Part shown: positions 21,591-34,206 of the stretch, piece by piece
Layout: every line of letters starts with the position of its first letter
Position numbering within the stretch: the first letter of the stretch is position 1
Assembly: GCF_026212465.1 (NCBI RefSeq)
Contig: NC_080056.1
Location: 9,504,061-9,568,060, forward strand
Direction: 5' to 3'
Source of the DNA: Amaranthus tricolor
Lineage: Eukaryota; Streptophyta; Magnoliopsida; Caryophyllales; Amaranthaceae
Length of the DNA stretch: 64,000 nt
Notes under the pieces: generated by a model
Databases searched by the model: none
Told to the model about the DNA's origin: nothing
Seen by the model: the letters and a program-made list of their open reading frames with translations, nothing else
Translations under genes and position numbers: made by a program

Positions 21591-23856
21591 CTATATTTGA
21601 CTATTTTGATCCATTAGACATGAAGTAGATGCAGCATTTTGCGTTTGTTGTTGACCACTAGAGCTAGGCACATCATTCGTTGTAGATTGTTGAGTAGAAG
21701 AAGATCCCATTTTAGGCCTTCCACCTTTTGACTGGGTCTTTGTTGGTGGTGGTTTAGGTGGATTCTTGCAGCCCTTTTTGTAGTGACCTAGGTCACCGCA
21801 ATTACCACATCTCCGTTGCTTGAATTCTTTAACAGCACATACAGCCTTCTTACCTCCTTTACCTTCACCAACTTCCTTCTTTCTCTTCCTCTTGTTAGGC
21901 CTTCCAGGCATCTTTCGATATGGTGGAGGAAGTGGTTTGGCTAAAGTGGTTGTTGGCCACATTTTGTGTCCTGGCATACCATAAAACTTTGGACTATACG
22001 TTTTTCGATACGTTTCTATGAGATACGCCTCGTGGACAAAGTCGTTGGCATCTAATTTTCTAAGAACAATACAAGCAACGGCATGCTTGCAAGGAATCCC
22101 TATAAGGTCCCAACTTCCACAATGGCAAGTTCTATTGGCCAAGCTTACAACGTAAGAGTCGTCAATATCATCCACCTCAAACTCATATACATCCACTGGG
22201 ATTCCCCTTAAACCATATATTTCTTTTGCATTTTTTTCAATCATTTTGGTGATAGCTGGCATCAACACACCTTCAAAGTTACTCAGCCCTTCCCTTTTGG
22301 CTGCGCTTCGTTGCATTACATATCTCCTAATCCACTCCATTAGAGAAATTATAGGCTTCCCCCTTGCTTCTACTAACACATTGTTGAATGCCTCACAATT
22401 ATTGTTCAACAACAGGAACCACTGAGTTCAAAGCTTCAACCAAACCCTACATTTTCCACAAATTAATATTAGGGTTATAGCATTAGTTACATTTAAAACA
22501 AGATATGTGTTAACAAGTAATTACCTTTTGCCTATCGCTCATGAAGGTGAAAGCTTCACCTTCTGCTTGAACCCAACTACTCGATGCAGTTACCAATCTA
22601 AGGTCTTCTACCAGAAGATTTAGAAACCAAGTCCAAGTTTCTACATTTTCTGTTTCAACCACAGCCCATGCAATGGGAAAGATATTATTGTTCCCATATT
22701 TACCTACAGCAGTCAACAAAACCCCAGGGAATTTTCCCTTCAGATGTGCCCCTTCAACACCTATAATAGGCCTACAGCCAGCAACAAACCCCTCCTTACA
22801 CGCTGTCAAGCATATATACATCCTTTGGAACAAAGGTGGGGGTGTGTCTATTCCAATGCATTTAACGATTGCAGTGCTTCCTGGATTAAACCTCCTTATT
22901 GCTTCCGCATAATCCCACACCCTGCTATACTCTTCACTAGCATCACCATATATCATTTTCATTGCAATTCTTTTAGCCATGTAACACTTAGAATACTTCA
23001 CTTCACAACCTAACTCTCTATTAACCCGTTTCTTAAATGCCTTTAATTCCCAAGTTGGATTGTCCCTCCAATCATCTATGTATTTCTCAGCTAAATACAA
23101 AGCAGTCACTTTCTTATTTTGGTGTTGGTGACCACATGTGTGGTTTGGAAAATAACTCCTTATTTGAAGTGTCTCCTCATCTTTCAATTTCACGGCATGA
23201 ACCTTAAAATAACACTTCTTCTCCTTCCCACAAACACAGTTCACAATTCTAGCTTTCGATTTCATGCAATCGCATCTGTTGTAGCAATACACACTGATCC
23301 TATTTGTACCATTATGCAGGTAATAATAATTGTAACCACATTCAATAGCATGGTATCTTAGTGCTTTTCTAAACACATATGTCGAAGGAAACTTAAGGCC
23401 TAAAGACAAATTAATCTTACTCTTGAAATCAACCTCAGGGTTGAATGTAGGATAGCTGCATATACCTTCCTCATCATCATTCAATGCACTCAAATCATAA
23501 TCATCAGACTGCGGTTCATCATCATTAAAGTATATTTCTCTGTTGTTTTATTCATCAACCTCCTTATCTACTATCAACCTAATTTCCTCATCATCTATAA
23601 ACACATCATCAAGACCATAAACTACATTTTCCGCAAACAAATCAGAATCGTCCTCATATTCATCTTCATTAACACATGTATAATCATCATCACTACTATC
23701 CTCAACCTCATCAGCATTATCATCTACATTTGCTAAAACCAACTCAGAACTTTCAATCAACACCTCATCTACCCTTACATTACCCACCTCACTTGACAAC
23801 TCAGACTGCTTCTTTTTCGAATCACTGGCTTTTTTACGGATTGTCAATTTCTTCAT
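21591..23856 (-). pseudogene. MuDR-type transposase pseudogene
   Basis: The frame starts at 23856 with a Lys-rich then strongly acidic N-terminus. An in-frame TAA (23548-23550) interrupts it, and it continues to the MuDR DNA-binding region and MULE transposase core: RPIIGVEGAHLKG, LLTAVGKYGNNNIFPIAWAV and FTFMSDRQK. The usual first catalytic Asp in GVDGAHLKG is Glu here (codon 22753-22755). After an intron (22447-22524) the text GLVEALNSVVP runs straight into LNNNCEAFNN in another frame, so the segment normally holding the third acidic residue is gone. The 3' part (21591-22412) keeps a SWIM finger (CHCGSWDLIGIPCKH) and a CCHC knuckle (CGNCGDLGHYKKGC). Three independent lesions make it inactive, so mobility would need a transposase supplied in trans. 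Confidence 0.9.
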
Positions 23857-24133
23857 CTTAGCTAATTTTTACGGATTGATTTAGCTAATTTTAAGAACCC
23901 TAATACAGTATTCAGATACAACAACAATCAATTTACAAATTAAAAGATATGAAAGAACAAATTCAATAAAAAAATCGATGCAAGAGGAAGCAAATCTGAA
24001 AAACAAAATAAATTTTAAATTATACCTAAAATACAACAAAGAAGTATAAAACCATAATTAATTAGTAGTACATACCGGATTTGCTTAGAAATTTCGAATG
24101 AGAAATGGAAGAAGCTACAACAATGGAAGAATG

Positions 24134-24388
24134 GCTGCAAAGAAGAACGATTGAAAACGATTTCGAAGGCTGTGAATTGAAATGAAGAAGATTTAGGTTA
24201 ATAAAGGAACCACGTGCCTGGCACGTGCTGGTCAACGGTTAAATCTACCGGTCAAACGCCAAAATCCGTTACAAGGTAGTCTTTTGCAAAAAATTGTATT
24301 ATGTAAGGTAGTTTTTTGCAAAGTTTTTTATTTAAGGTAGTTATTTGCAAAATGGGGTTTATGTTAGGTAGTTTTTTAACATTTTGCC
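24134..24388 (-). repeat. MULE right terminal inverted repeat
   Basis: Partner of the left TIR, with differences such as aacataaacccc for aatataaatctc. It abuts the right copy of the 9-bp ttactagta duplication. Confidence 0.93.
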
Positions 24389-24397
24389 TTACTAGTA

Positions 24398-24762
24398 TCA
24401 AGTAAAAAACTTCACAGGCTAGAAAGGGAAGAGTTACGTTAGTTTCTCCTTCTGTTAATTTTTTATAATTTTTAATTGAGTATAATTTTAAATATAAGTA
24501 ACCCGACAAATAATAATATATTTATTAATTTTAAATATAATTTTAAATATAATTTATTAATTTTAAATATAATTTTAAATATAATTTATTAATTTTTTAA
24601 ACAATAATATATTTGAAATATAATTTTAAACTATGTAAAAAAGTTTTTAGATACAAGTAAAAAAAGGAGGAAGTACTATTTATTAATTGCTTTTATGTCA
24701 TTTTTAATCCATAAGTTAAAATTTAATCAAATAATATATTTATCCATCAGATTATAAATTTT
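24398..24762. other. AT-rich spacer with short tandem repeats
   Basis: Repeated aatataattttaaatataatttattaatt units (about 24510-24630) lie between two transposons. No gene. Confidence 0.5.
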
Positions 24763-25580
24763 AGGAAAATTCCACGTGATAACCTTAAGGAATTGAGTTT
24801 TCCACGTAGTAACCATTTTTTCTTAAAAATCCACGCGATAATCTTGAGGTTTACCTAATTAAACCTCTGTGACCTTTTTTACTAAAAGTTTAGAAATTGT
24901 CTATTAGTAAAGAAGTCATGTTTGTGAAATTCAATACATTGAAAATCATCCAAAAGATCGCATTTCCCTAATACTAATTTTCCAATGTCTTTAATTTTCC
25001 AGCTTAATTCCCCTAATTCCCCAGTCTTTTTGACAACAAATTTCGAGCATTCAACTGAAGGTATTGATCAACTTCAACCCAAAATTTTTAAGTTTTACAA
25101 CAATATTGTTTGGTTTAGCGAGCAATAAAGGTGAGCAACTTAATTTGCAAGAATTTCAATTATTGGTAGATGAATTTCGAATGTTTCTGGGAAAACTTCG
25201 ATTCCATTGCTACAATTTTTCGTCATAAAATATTGATGGTCGAACTTCGATTTGTAGTTGGGTTAATTTCAATCTTTAAATATTCTTTCTTACTAGGTCA
25301 ATTTTGCTTCTTTTGCTTAGTTTAATTGTTAAAATTGGGGAATAAGGGTTAGAGAATTAGGAGTTGGGAAATTAGAGAAATTGAAAAATTAAGGTTAGGG
25401 TTAGGGAATTAGGGGAAATGTGATCTTTTGGATACTAATAGACGGTTTTCAAATGTTTTTTTAGTAAAAAGGTTACAGAGGTTTAATTGGCTAAACCTCA
25501 GGGTTACCGAGTAGATTTTAAAAAAACTTTAGTTATCACATGGAAACCCAGTACCTCAGGGTTACCACGTTGAATTTCCT
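24763..25580. mobile_element. Non-autonomous TIR element, 818 bp
   Basis: Long (~130 bp) imperfect terminal inverted repeats: left AGGAAAATTCCACGTGATAA, right (reverse complement) AGGAAATTCAACGTGGTAAC. Both continue through ggtaacc-type words to ttaaacctctgtgaccttttt and the gtctattag inner border. Flanks are taaatttt at 24755-24762 and 25581-25588, an 8-bp (possibly 9-bp) target duplication. No transposase. The long TIR favours a MULE-like MITE. Confidence 0.75.
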
Positions 25581-26708
25581 TAAATTTTATTAATACTAAC
25601 ATAAATAGTACATCAACAAGTGTGCCAAATCAAATAGACATTTGATTAGAATAGAATGTTCCCTCTTATTTGATTTTTGTATATTATTCATCAATGATCA
25701 ATCACTCTTAATATGTATATTATTTCTGATTTATAAGTTGAAATATAGTCAAATAAGACCTTGTTTGATTTGTCGTATTGTAAATTTACTAATACCAACT
25801 TTTTAAATTTTCAATTATATACAGTTTAAAATATTTAAGATTGAATACATGCATTAGCAAACGTGCAAAAATCAAATAGGACAACAATAACGTCTAAAGG
25901 GGTAATAATCTTTTGTCAAAAATTTCTTTGAGGCTTTTTAAATTGCAGCCGCAAAGTTTTATTTGAAAATTATATCAAAAACAAACGTAAGATGTAGCCA
26001 ACTAGTAGGATTATAGTAGCATTGATCGGAGATGACTTGTTAAACTTAGAATTTACTTTTGAACTCTAGTTGATCTATGACTTTTATATTATGAATAAGT
26101 TTATGTTAAAAATAATTTTAAAATTTTAAGGAAATATGCTTTTAAAAATCTCATTTTTTGGTGGTTTTCTTTTAAAATTCCACCTTTTGTTTATTTTTTG
26201 AAAAATGGATCTTTGCACCTCATTTTCTTATAAAGTTCTAGGTGACCTATAGCCTACTAACCAAGTTATTTTTTATTTTTCTTTTATTATGTAATTTTAA
26301 TACTTAAAAAAAACTAGAAAAAAATTCAAAGAAAAATCTCACCTCTAACAACCTTTTCCCTCCTAGACAACATCAACATTACCATATTGTTACCCCTCCC
26401 TATAACAACACACTACCACCAAACCTTGCTACCCCTCCCTTCTCCATCACCATCAATCCCTTTTCTAATACTAACATTACAAACGAACTTAAATGGTAGA
26501 GGAAGTTGAACTCTGATAGGTTTTCCTAAATACCCACCTTTCTCAACATCCCATCCCACACCATCATAGCTCACCAACATGAAACCACTCTCCCCTCCCC
26601 TAAAATTCCCCCTTTTCACTCTCCATAAATCACCCACCCAAAAAATCACAAACCCTCAACTATAATACCACCAGCCCTAATAATGCAGCAAAATCGTCCA
26701 ATCATACC

Positions 26709-26732
26709 TCTCTCTCTCTCTCTCTCTCTCTC
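26709..26732. repeat. (CT)n microsatellite
   Basis: About 12 uninterrupted CT units in intergenic DNA. Confidence 0.9.
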
Positions 26733-27104
26733 CTACAATTTAGCTCAATTCATTTGATGAAAACAATCATCATACTTTTCCTTTGAAAACCCTAGCCATC
26801 TTTAGGTTGAATTATGGTGGTAGAAGAGGTAGGGAATAGGATCAAATCATTAGAAGTTATGGTGGTTTGGGGTAGTCAATTAGGTGGAGGAAAGAAGGAG
26901 TTGATGCTGACAGTAGCAAGCGGTAGTTCCAATGGGAGAAGGATGCTTATAGGGAAAGGCGGTGCAGGGTAACTTAGGTGTTGGTAGAGGTGGTAGGGGA
27001 GGAGGTGCTGAAAAGGGTGGGAAATTCTTTTAAATTAAATTAAAATATGTAAACTAAAAGCAATGCAACAAAAAACTTATAAAAAAAGGTGATTAAAATC
27101 CTCA

Positions 27105-27350
27105 ACCAAAGACATATACAAACCAACAAACCAGATTGCTCATAGAATTAAAATCTTTTATAGTTGAAGTAAAATATGATGTATGCGCTTACACCTCCGA
27201 TATGTAATGCAGAAATAACTTTAATATCTATTAGGTCTATCTAAAATTCCCTTGCTACTCAACATAAAGTCGGATGTCCAATGCACCATAGTAGAATTAT
27301 CATAGAAAGAGTATTGGACAAGAAAATAGAAACAAGTAAGTATTAGTAAC
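27105..27350 (-). repeat. Decayed repeat related to 61245-61530
   Basis: Shares ordered words with the 61.3-kb region in the same orientation: acatatacaa, aaatcttttata, gtaaaatatgatgtatgcgct against gtaaaatatgacgaatgcgct, then catagaaa and caagaaaa. Both copies read as a hydrophobic peptide on the minus strand, broken here and longer there. A related dispersed element or decayed duplicated exon is likely. Confidence 0.5.
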
Positions 27351-30300
27351 CAACAAAATAATATAAGAGTGCTGATAAATCAAGAATAATGTTTTGCATC
27401 TCAATATCGAGTTTATGTCACAACACTTTCAAAGTAATCCTCTCAACTCGTACCATTATTCTTCACTCCTCACAATCCTTAGGGTATAATTCAACCTTTT
27501 TTCTCTACTCCATCTTACAACACCTTTCTAGGACACATATAGTAAAACTTCAATCAAGAGCGTTATTAAACGACTCGTCGTCATATAACAAAGTGTAAAC
27601 TCAAGAAACTTATCGCATTTATAATTTATCTATTTAGATATTCATGTGTGTGATGAGAGGCCACCATACTGGGGTTTGCAATGCCCACCTGGTAGCACCT
27701 TAGCTAAAGGACGGTGGCAGCCATAATTGCGTCCAACAACAAAGCATGATTGTATCCCCGTACAGCGACCATATATAGTTGAAACTTGTAGACTTGTTTG
27801 GAGACAATACGAGAGGGAGTGAATTGTTGTATGAGTTAGTTGTAGCCTTTTGGCTACTATTTTGCGGAATTAATACTTGAACTTGTAAAGAAAAAATGAA
27901 AGAGAAACATGATTTTTACGTGTAAACCTTCTAGACATAAATAGAAGAAAAAAGCACACAACTCCCCGGGATTCCTAAATACTTCACTATGTTTTAGGCA
28001 ATCGTTACAATTATATAAAACACACTTAACTAGGCCACTTTGAGTTTCTCACGAAACTCAAACTCTTTCTCACCGCTTCACCTATGAAGCTCAAGCTTCG
28101 ACTATGAAGCTCACTTTCTCCCTAGACTTTTCCAAGTCTAGTTACAAGTTTTCTCTCAAAAACCCTTTACAATAATATAAAACCAAGGATAACAATAATT
28201 AAGTCACACAAGAAAACTTACTAAGTTAATTGACAATAAGAAGCAATATAAGTTCCCTTGAGTGTCACCGGTTTTCAATTTCTCTTTTTATACAAAAAGT
28301 CACATAGCTTTTGTGGGTAAAATAACTAACCCACTTTACTCCTTAATCCTAAATAAGGGATGAATGTGTAAATACTTTATCAAAAACAAGCTATGGTTTC
28401 TTTTCATAAAAAATAAGGCATTTTAAATTTGTCAAACTAAAATCTATTAAAACTAGCCTTATTAAGTGAAGAGAAAATAGGAGAATTTTTCTCCACTACT
28501 ATAGGTTGTGGCGGTTACATTATGTCAAATAATTTAAAACTGTTTTTGCCAATTAACTTCTAATTTAATTATGCAACTTACTAAATTTATCCATACAATC
28601 AACTAGAAAACCAAGACGTACTCTTCTGTCTTCAGAATTTTTCAGTTGAAGTCAAACTTTCAGACTTGATTCCTAGGAATATTGCACTATCTCTGAATGA
28701 TCAACAAGAAACAGTAGACTATCAGCTGGGAACAATAGACCTTTTGTCTGCACTTTAACATCCTACAGCTTACCTTCTGTCTACATTTCAACTTTTTGGA
28801 TATCACAGATTATTACAAAGACCAAGTTTTTAGGTACTATCAACTATCCTAATCCGGACCAGATATTGACCTGTATCAATCTCTTAAATAAAACTTGTTT
28901 ATATTAGTTAAGTTTAGTCATCATCAAAACATAAAGGGTCAATAAAACTAAACCAATTAAGGTACCAATTTAGTGGAGTAAATGCTAAGACCAAGGACGA
29001 TGATAGTCATGTTGGTGCCCAATAACAAAGTATGATCATAACACCTACATCGACCATGTATAAATGATTTATGCAATTATGCCTCATAAAACTAAATCAA
29101 CTGGAGTACAAATCAAGTTAAGTCATGCTAATTAAACATATTTTAACACCTCCTCAATAACGAAATCCTTTCCATTTCACTCAATATAATCAAATACTTT
29201 TTTGCTAAAGAAATCATTCTCAATCTGTTAAAATACTCATCAATTAGGAAATTCTTTTCGATCTCTACCGAACAACAACATTGTTGTCTCGTGAATTCTA
29301 TATTATTCTAAGTTTGTGGGTAGCATCAACATTGTCATTAACTCTTATAAATTACACGCAATAGGCATCCATATATTGAGAGCAAAATATATATTAACAA
29401 TCATTCATAATATATGAAAAGCAAGATACATTCACAAGCTGGTCATTGTGTGTATGTACCTGCAACTGCTTGTGCTCTACAAATTCAAAACAATCACCAA
29501 TACAGGGTTATAACCCTCTTATAAGGTGGGCACCTATCAAGTTTAAAGTCGGACTTATAAGTTTACTATTATTATTAAGCGCCACTTAATACTAAGAAAA
29601 ATGACCTTTAAATCATTTACAAGTTTTAACACATACTTAACACATGGAAGCCATCAGCTACAAATATTTAAGCTCACTTCTAAAGTAGCAGGCTACACCG
29701 ATTCAATTTACTACTAATAATGTTTCTAAATAATTATTGTTAATTTCGAAGATTATTAACATAACTAACCAACTGCATTAGTAGTAATAAGAGCATGTAA
29801 TAAGTTGTCCCAATATCAACATATCACCAAAACGCACTATAAAGTCGGCTTTTCCTGCTAATTCAGTTTTTGTATTTTATCTTTTGTCCTTTTTTTCGAT
29901 CCCTTTTAAATTTTGTATTTTGAATACACTTTATTCCATTATTATTTACAGTACTTGGTAATACACTAAATATCCAACATAATATTTATTCGCTACTATT
30001 TTCTTAATATATTGTGTTATAATTTCTAGGGTTAGGGGGGAGTAATTGCGATTGGCGCAGCTACCAGAACCCAATAGAAGAAAGGTGGATTTCATAGTGA
30101 TTGCCAAAAGAAGAAAAAGGAGAGAAGGTGCCAGAAGTACAAAAGATTGAATGTCTGAATCATGACCATGAAAATAATGAGTAAAATAATAATTCTACTA
30201 GGTGCAATCATACAAAATAATTCTAATACTTTATTGGCTTCTAAATGCTTTTAATATTTTCTCTACTTTTCTGAAATTAAACGCATGTAATTATATTTTT

Positions 30301-30877
30301 TTTAGTGTTTATAGTGAGAGTAGTGTGAGAAAAAACTATAAATATAAATATATCAAAAAACCCTATTGATAGTAAAGAGAGGAAATGAGTTTTTGGATAA
30401 CATACAAAAATTACTAACTTTTGAGAAATATTATTTTATAGTTAGACGACTTAAAAATAAGATGTCTATATTCTAACTAGAGAAATTAAATGTCATTTGA
30501 TCAAGTGTATACACTAAATATAAATAAGACATATTAATAGGATAAAATAAATTTAATTATTTTCAGTGAACATAACGTTTTAATTTGTTGAAATCAACTT
30601 TGAAGTTTAATACTAGTTATAATCGAATCTAAGGTTACACATATAACTATTGGTTGGATAAATTAGTAGCAAATAACAAAGGATGCTTATTAGTATTATA
30701 ATGGTAATTTATTGCAAAGTAAGACATATAAAGAGATATTCATCTTCATGATATTACTTGAAACATAAGACATGAATTTATGTATATAAGATTCTTTTGT
30801 TCATATAATCATTTATGTAATATACATTGTACATTATCATAACATCAGTTTTTTCTCAACAAATACGAAGATTCTTT

Positions 30878-31316
30878 TGTTTGGTGTGCATCACTAAAGA
30901 ATGGTAATGGAAAATAATATTCCATTGATTGAATTTGGTTGTTAGTAATAAAAAATGGTAATGACTCTTAGTTTCATTATTGTATATTTGTATCTAAAAG
31001 CATTATTGTATCTAAATTATTCTATCTAATGATTCTTTTTTTAATAATAATATTTTTTTGGATAATTACATACATTACCTTTTTTTTCTTCATCATTTTT
31101 TTTCTTCAGCTCGAAACAACATTACCTTATTTTATTACCATAGTAATACTTCATTACCATTACAGCCTAATACCAGGTTGTTTGATAGTAATAAAAATGA
31201 CCCTTTTTGGTATTTCATTACCTTATTTTATTACCATTGAAGGCATCCAAACAACCAAATTTTTTATTACTTAATTTTATTACCATTACCGTTCACTAAT
31301 ACCATGTACCAAACGG
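30878..31316. mobile_element. TIR MITE with attaccatt-rich interior
   Basis: Left gtttggtgtgcatcactaaa and right (reverse complement) gtttggtacatggtattagt are inverted over about 80 bp, down to ttggttgttagtaataaaa and ttggttgtttggatgcc. The interior has further ttattaccatt palindromes, suggesting a nested copy. No ORF with features. Confidence 0.55.
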
Positions 31317-31960
31317 GCTGCTAAAGTAGTACTTAATGATCCAATTGGTATATAGAGCAAGCAATAATTGAGAAACAACGATTGATGTTCTCATATCTTA
31401 GTTTGATGTATTACATGTCCAGTTTTACAACTTGTAATTCACTCATCTAGAGTTATATGGAGTATGATAATTCGTGTTATAATATATAAATAATTTTAAA
31501 TATAAAAATTAAAAAAATATTTCTTGAAATTCCGCTTTTAACATATTTAATATCCTACACTACTAATTGGTACTAGCATAAACCTAAGCAATGCATGCAC
31601 ATAGTTCTTAGTATTTAGCATTTAACAAATATAATTTTTCAAAACAAAGCCCCAAGTATATATTATCATTATTAAGTTTAATTTTTTCTATTCAAATGTA
31701 ATGATAGATATAATGATATATATTATAACAATTAAGGTCAACGGAATAATACCAAACAAATTTAATATTTTTTAATAACAAATATACTTTAATTAAGGCA
31801 AAACAGAATAATATCAGCAACAATACTAAGTAATATTAATATTCTAATCTAGTATATATATATATATATATAGCAATTTTTGATTGACTTAACATTTTTT
31901 ATGTAGAAATCACCAGTCTTGTTATTTGTCATTTTCTTTCAATATTAGAATTATGTATAT

Positions 31961-32020
31961 TGGGCTATTTAGCCTATGTATAAGACGCGTCATACAGTGA
32001 GACCGCCTAATAGAATAACC
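31961..32020. mobile_element. gagacc-type MITE remnant
   Basis: tatgtataagacgcgtcata and cagtgagaccgcc resemble the copy at 1593-1722. A 16-T run follows at about 32040-32056. Confidence 0.4.
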
Positions 32021-32590
32021 TATACAAAAAGGTATGAACTTTTTTTTTTTTTTTTTGAGTTGATGAACTTGTTTATATTTAATTGCTTTACAAAATAAAA
32101 ACACTTACCTAAATAAGAAATTTGATCATAAAAATTTAATAGAATTCAATCATTCATACATAACCATAATAAGTGATGAATTTTGTTGTGTACGTTCATC
32201 CTTATAAATATTTTCAAAATAAAAATATTTAATAAATATAACATTGTATAATTTAATTTAATGTATATAGTAAATCATCATAATTTTAATAATGGCATAA
32301 AGTGAATATGAACACTACAACATAATGGCATAGACAATGACAACGCAAAAGAGACTACAATGATGTTTATTTTGAATCACTAATGCTGTTTTTTACATGT
32401 TTGAACGTGCCTAGTAGCACACGGAATATCTTTGTACCATCAAATAAAAATATTTAATTTCTTTTAAAAATATATTAAAAATTCAGAAAATGCCTGAATT
32501 TCGCCTATATAAAGGAGTGACCTAATTTGTATGAAATCGTGAGCCACAAAATCTAATCCCCATTCTCATACAAAATACAAATACAACTTA

Positions 32591-34206
32591 ATGGATCGCT
32601 CACGTGTGTTTTCTGTTCTTTTTCTTATGCTTTTTCTTGTGATGACTACAGGTTTTAATTTTTTTTCCTTCTAATTTTAATTAGTTCAAATAATTACTAA
32701 TTAATCTCAATTTTTTTTCATTAACTATATAATATATATTTGTTATCAATTAAGTTAGGCTAATTTTTGAGATTAATAGTGTGCTGAAGACAAGTTTTAT
32801 ACACTCATTTTAAGTATTAAAAATTTAAGGCTTATTTACTCATTTTTAATTTTTATTATTGATATTTTAACTACTTTTTAGAAATGTAAATTATATCTAT
32901 ATTTAATTTATTATAATATCATTCTTGTAGATAAAAATTATTTTTTAAACCCTAATATTTGGATCGAAGTGATTTTCCATTTTGCTCTTGCTATTCCATG
33001 GCGATTTGATTTCAAAATTGTTTTTGTAAATATTCTTTGATAACTCATATGTGTTAGATTTACATAAATAATCTTTAACTGCGTTATATTTATTATGAGA
33101 ACTTATATAGATCTGTTGGGATGAGTTATCCCACATCGATAAATTAAAAATGGTGTGCACGCTTTATAAGCTATTAGAGACTTTCTTCCCATTGCCATAT
33201 GGTTTTGGGATGGTATATATCTCCTTGGCTTATGAAGTGTGTGCACTTATGTTCCCCCGTTAATATGCTGGCATTCACAATAAGTCCAGGCTAATTTAAC
33301 ATGGTATCCGAGCCGATGGTTCGATCAATAATTTAAAAAAATGGTAGGTTCGAAAAGAATGGCGTTCCTACCCTAATTGATTACTCCCACATGCGAACTT
33401 GACGGGGGTTCGCATGTGAGGGGGGTGTTGGGATGAGTTATCCCACATCGATAAATTAAAAATAGTGTGCACGCTTTATAAGCTATTAGAGACCTTCTTC
33501 CCATTGCCATATGGTTTTGGGATGGTATATATCTCCTTGGCTTATGAAGTGTGTGCACTTATGTTCCCCGTTAATATGCTGGCATTCACAATAAGTCCAG
33601 GCTAATTTAATAAGATCATTATTACCGACAATATCGTATAAAATAATATCATTCAGCTTGTGATGAGGTCTAATTACCATATAGAAAGTATTTATTTCTT
33701 TTTATAAAATGAGTTTCATATTTTACGAGTAAATCTTATATGAGACCTCATCATTAAGAAATAAAACTATATAATTAATTTATAATTTTAATTTATTACT
33801 TTAAAATTATAAGTGGTTATACTATAATCAAAAATAATTATTACTTTAAATTTGTAAGTGATCACTTTAAAATTATAAGTGATAATTTAAAATAATAAAG
33901 TTACATCAGATCAACTCGATAAAAATAGTCTCAATGTAAGATCGTCTAATTTGCATTGTGTTATTTAGTATTTTGTTAATTTAACTTGCATATTTTTGAT
34001 GTGGATGAATATAAAAAAAAAAAAAAAAAACAGAATTGGGGACAAATGTAGCAGAAGCAAGAATATGTGAGTCAGCAAGTTACAGATTCAAGGGAATATG
34101 TGTGAGCAGGACAAACTGTGCTAATGTTTGCAAAACTGAGGGCTTTCCAGGTGGTCGCTGCCGTGGTTTCCGTCGTCGCTGCTTCTGTTACAAACATTGC
34201 GCTTAA
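32591..34206 (+). CDS. Plant defensin (gamma-thionin), two exons
   Basis: Exon 1 (32591-32651) encodes most of the signal peptide. Exon 2 (34034-34206) holds its end and the mature peptide; the splice interrupts a Glu codon, the usual defensin intron position. The product is 77 residues. After a hydrophobic signal (about 29 residues, cleaved near AEA), the 48-residue mature part starts RICES and has eight cysteines at mature positions 3, 14, 20, 24, 34, 41, 43 and 47, the canonical cysteine-stabilised alpha-beta pattern. It also has the conserved Gly-x-Cys (GRC, mature 32-34) and the basic loop [12 protein letters not shown]. Plant defensins are secreted antimicrobial peptides acting on fungal membranes; the target here is inferred. 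The 1.38-kb intron is unusually long because it carries a TRIM and another MITE-like inverted repeat. Confidence 0.95.
33114..33612 (+). mobile_element. Complete TRIM retrotransposon in defensin intron
   Basis: Two near-identical terminal direct repeats, 33114-33301 and 33426-33612 (188 and 187 bp), begin TGTTGGGATGAGTTATCCC and end TAATTTAACA/TAATTTAATA. A primer-binding site, tggtatccgagcc (33302 on, close to the initiator-Met tRNA complement), follows LTR 1, and a G-rich polypurine tract (gtgaggggg) precedes LTR 2. The 124-bp interior has no coding capacity. A perfect 5-bp target duplication agatc flanks it (33109-33113, 33613-33617). This is a terminal-repeat retrotransposon in miniature; the LTRs differ at only a few positions, so it is recent. 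It needs enzymes from another element. Confidence 0.93.
33725..33960. repeat. MITE-like inverted repeat in defensin intron
   Basis: Outer words cttatatgagacctcatc and tctcaatgtaagatcgtc are roughly inverted, around repeats of actttaaaattataagtg. Related acttacaattttaaagtgat sequence occurs at 44585-44610 next to another gagacgg copy. Confidence 0.4.

Larger units (their letters stand above)
19699..24388. mobile_element. Complete Mutator-like element (MULE), 4690 bp
   Basis: Perfect 9-bp target duplications ttactagta flank it (19690-19698 and 24389-24397), the size diagnostic of Mutator elements. Its terminal inverted repeats, 19699-19952 and 24134-24388, are about 254 bp and roughly 95% identical by eye, beginning GGCAAAATGTTAAAAAACTA. 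The TIRs contain a shared palindrome cacgtgccaggcacgtg. Inside are a plus-strand GRF zinc-finger ORF (20062-20499), a repeat-rich spacer (20640-21590) and a minus-strand MuDR transposase pseudogene (21591-23856). High TIR identity and an intact duplication indicate fairly recent insertion. The insertion point is 148 bp upstream of the stomatin-like ATG. Confidence 0.95.
25581..32590. other. Gene-poor, repeat-rich intergenic region
   Basis: No supported gene in 7 kb. Contents include a (CT)n tract (about 26709-26732), a decayed repeat at 27105-27350 with a relative near 61.3 kb, and a diverged direct repeat pair around 27700-27780 and 28985-29060 (ggacg, caacaaagcatgat, cgaccatatata words). 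There is also a TIR MITE at 30878-31316, a (TA)n tract (31853-31872) and a gagacc-type MITE remnant (31961-32020). Short frames such as 26413-26649 and 27389-27598 lack protein features. Confidence 0.5.

Noticed and set aside
25380..25410. Telomere-like ggttagggttaggg
   Set aside because: Only two imperfect units inside a TIR element, so no interstitial telomere.
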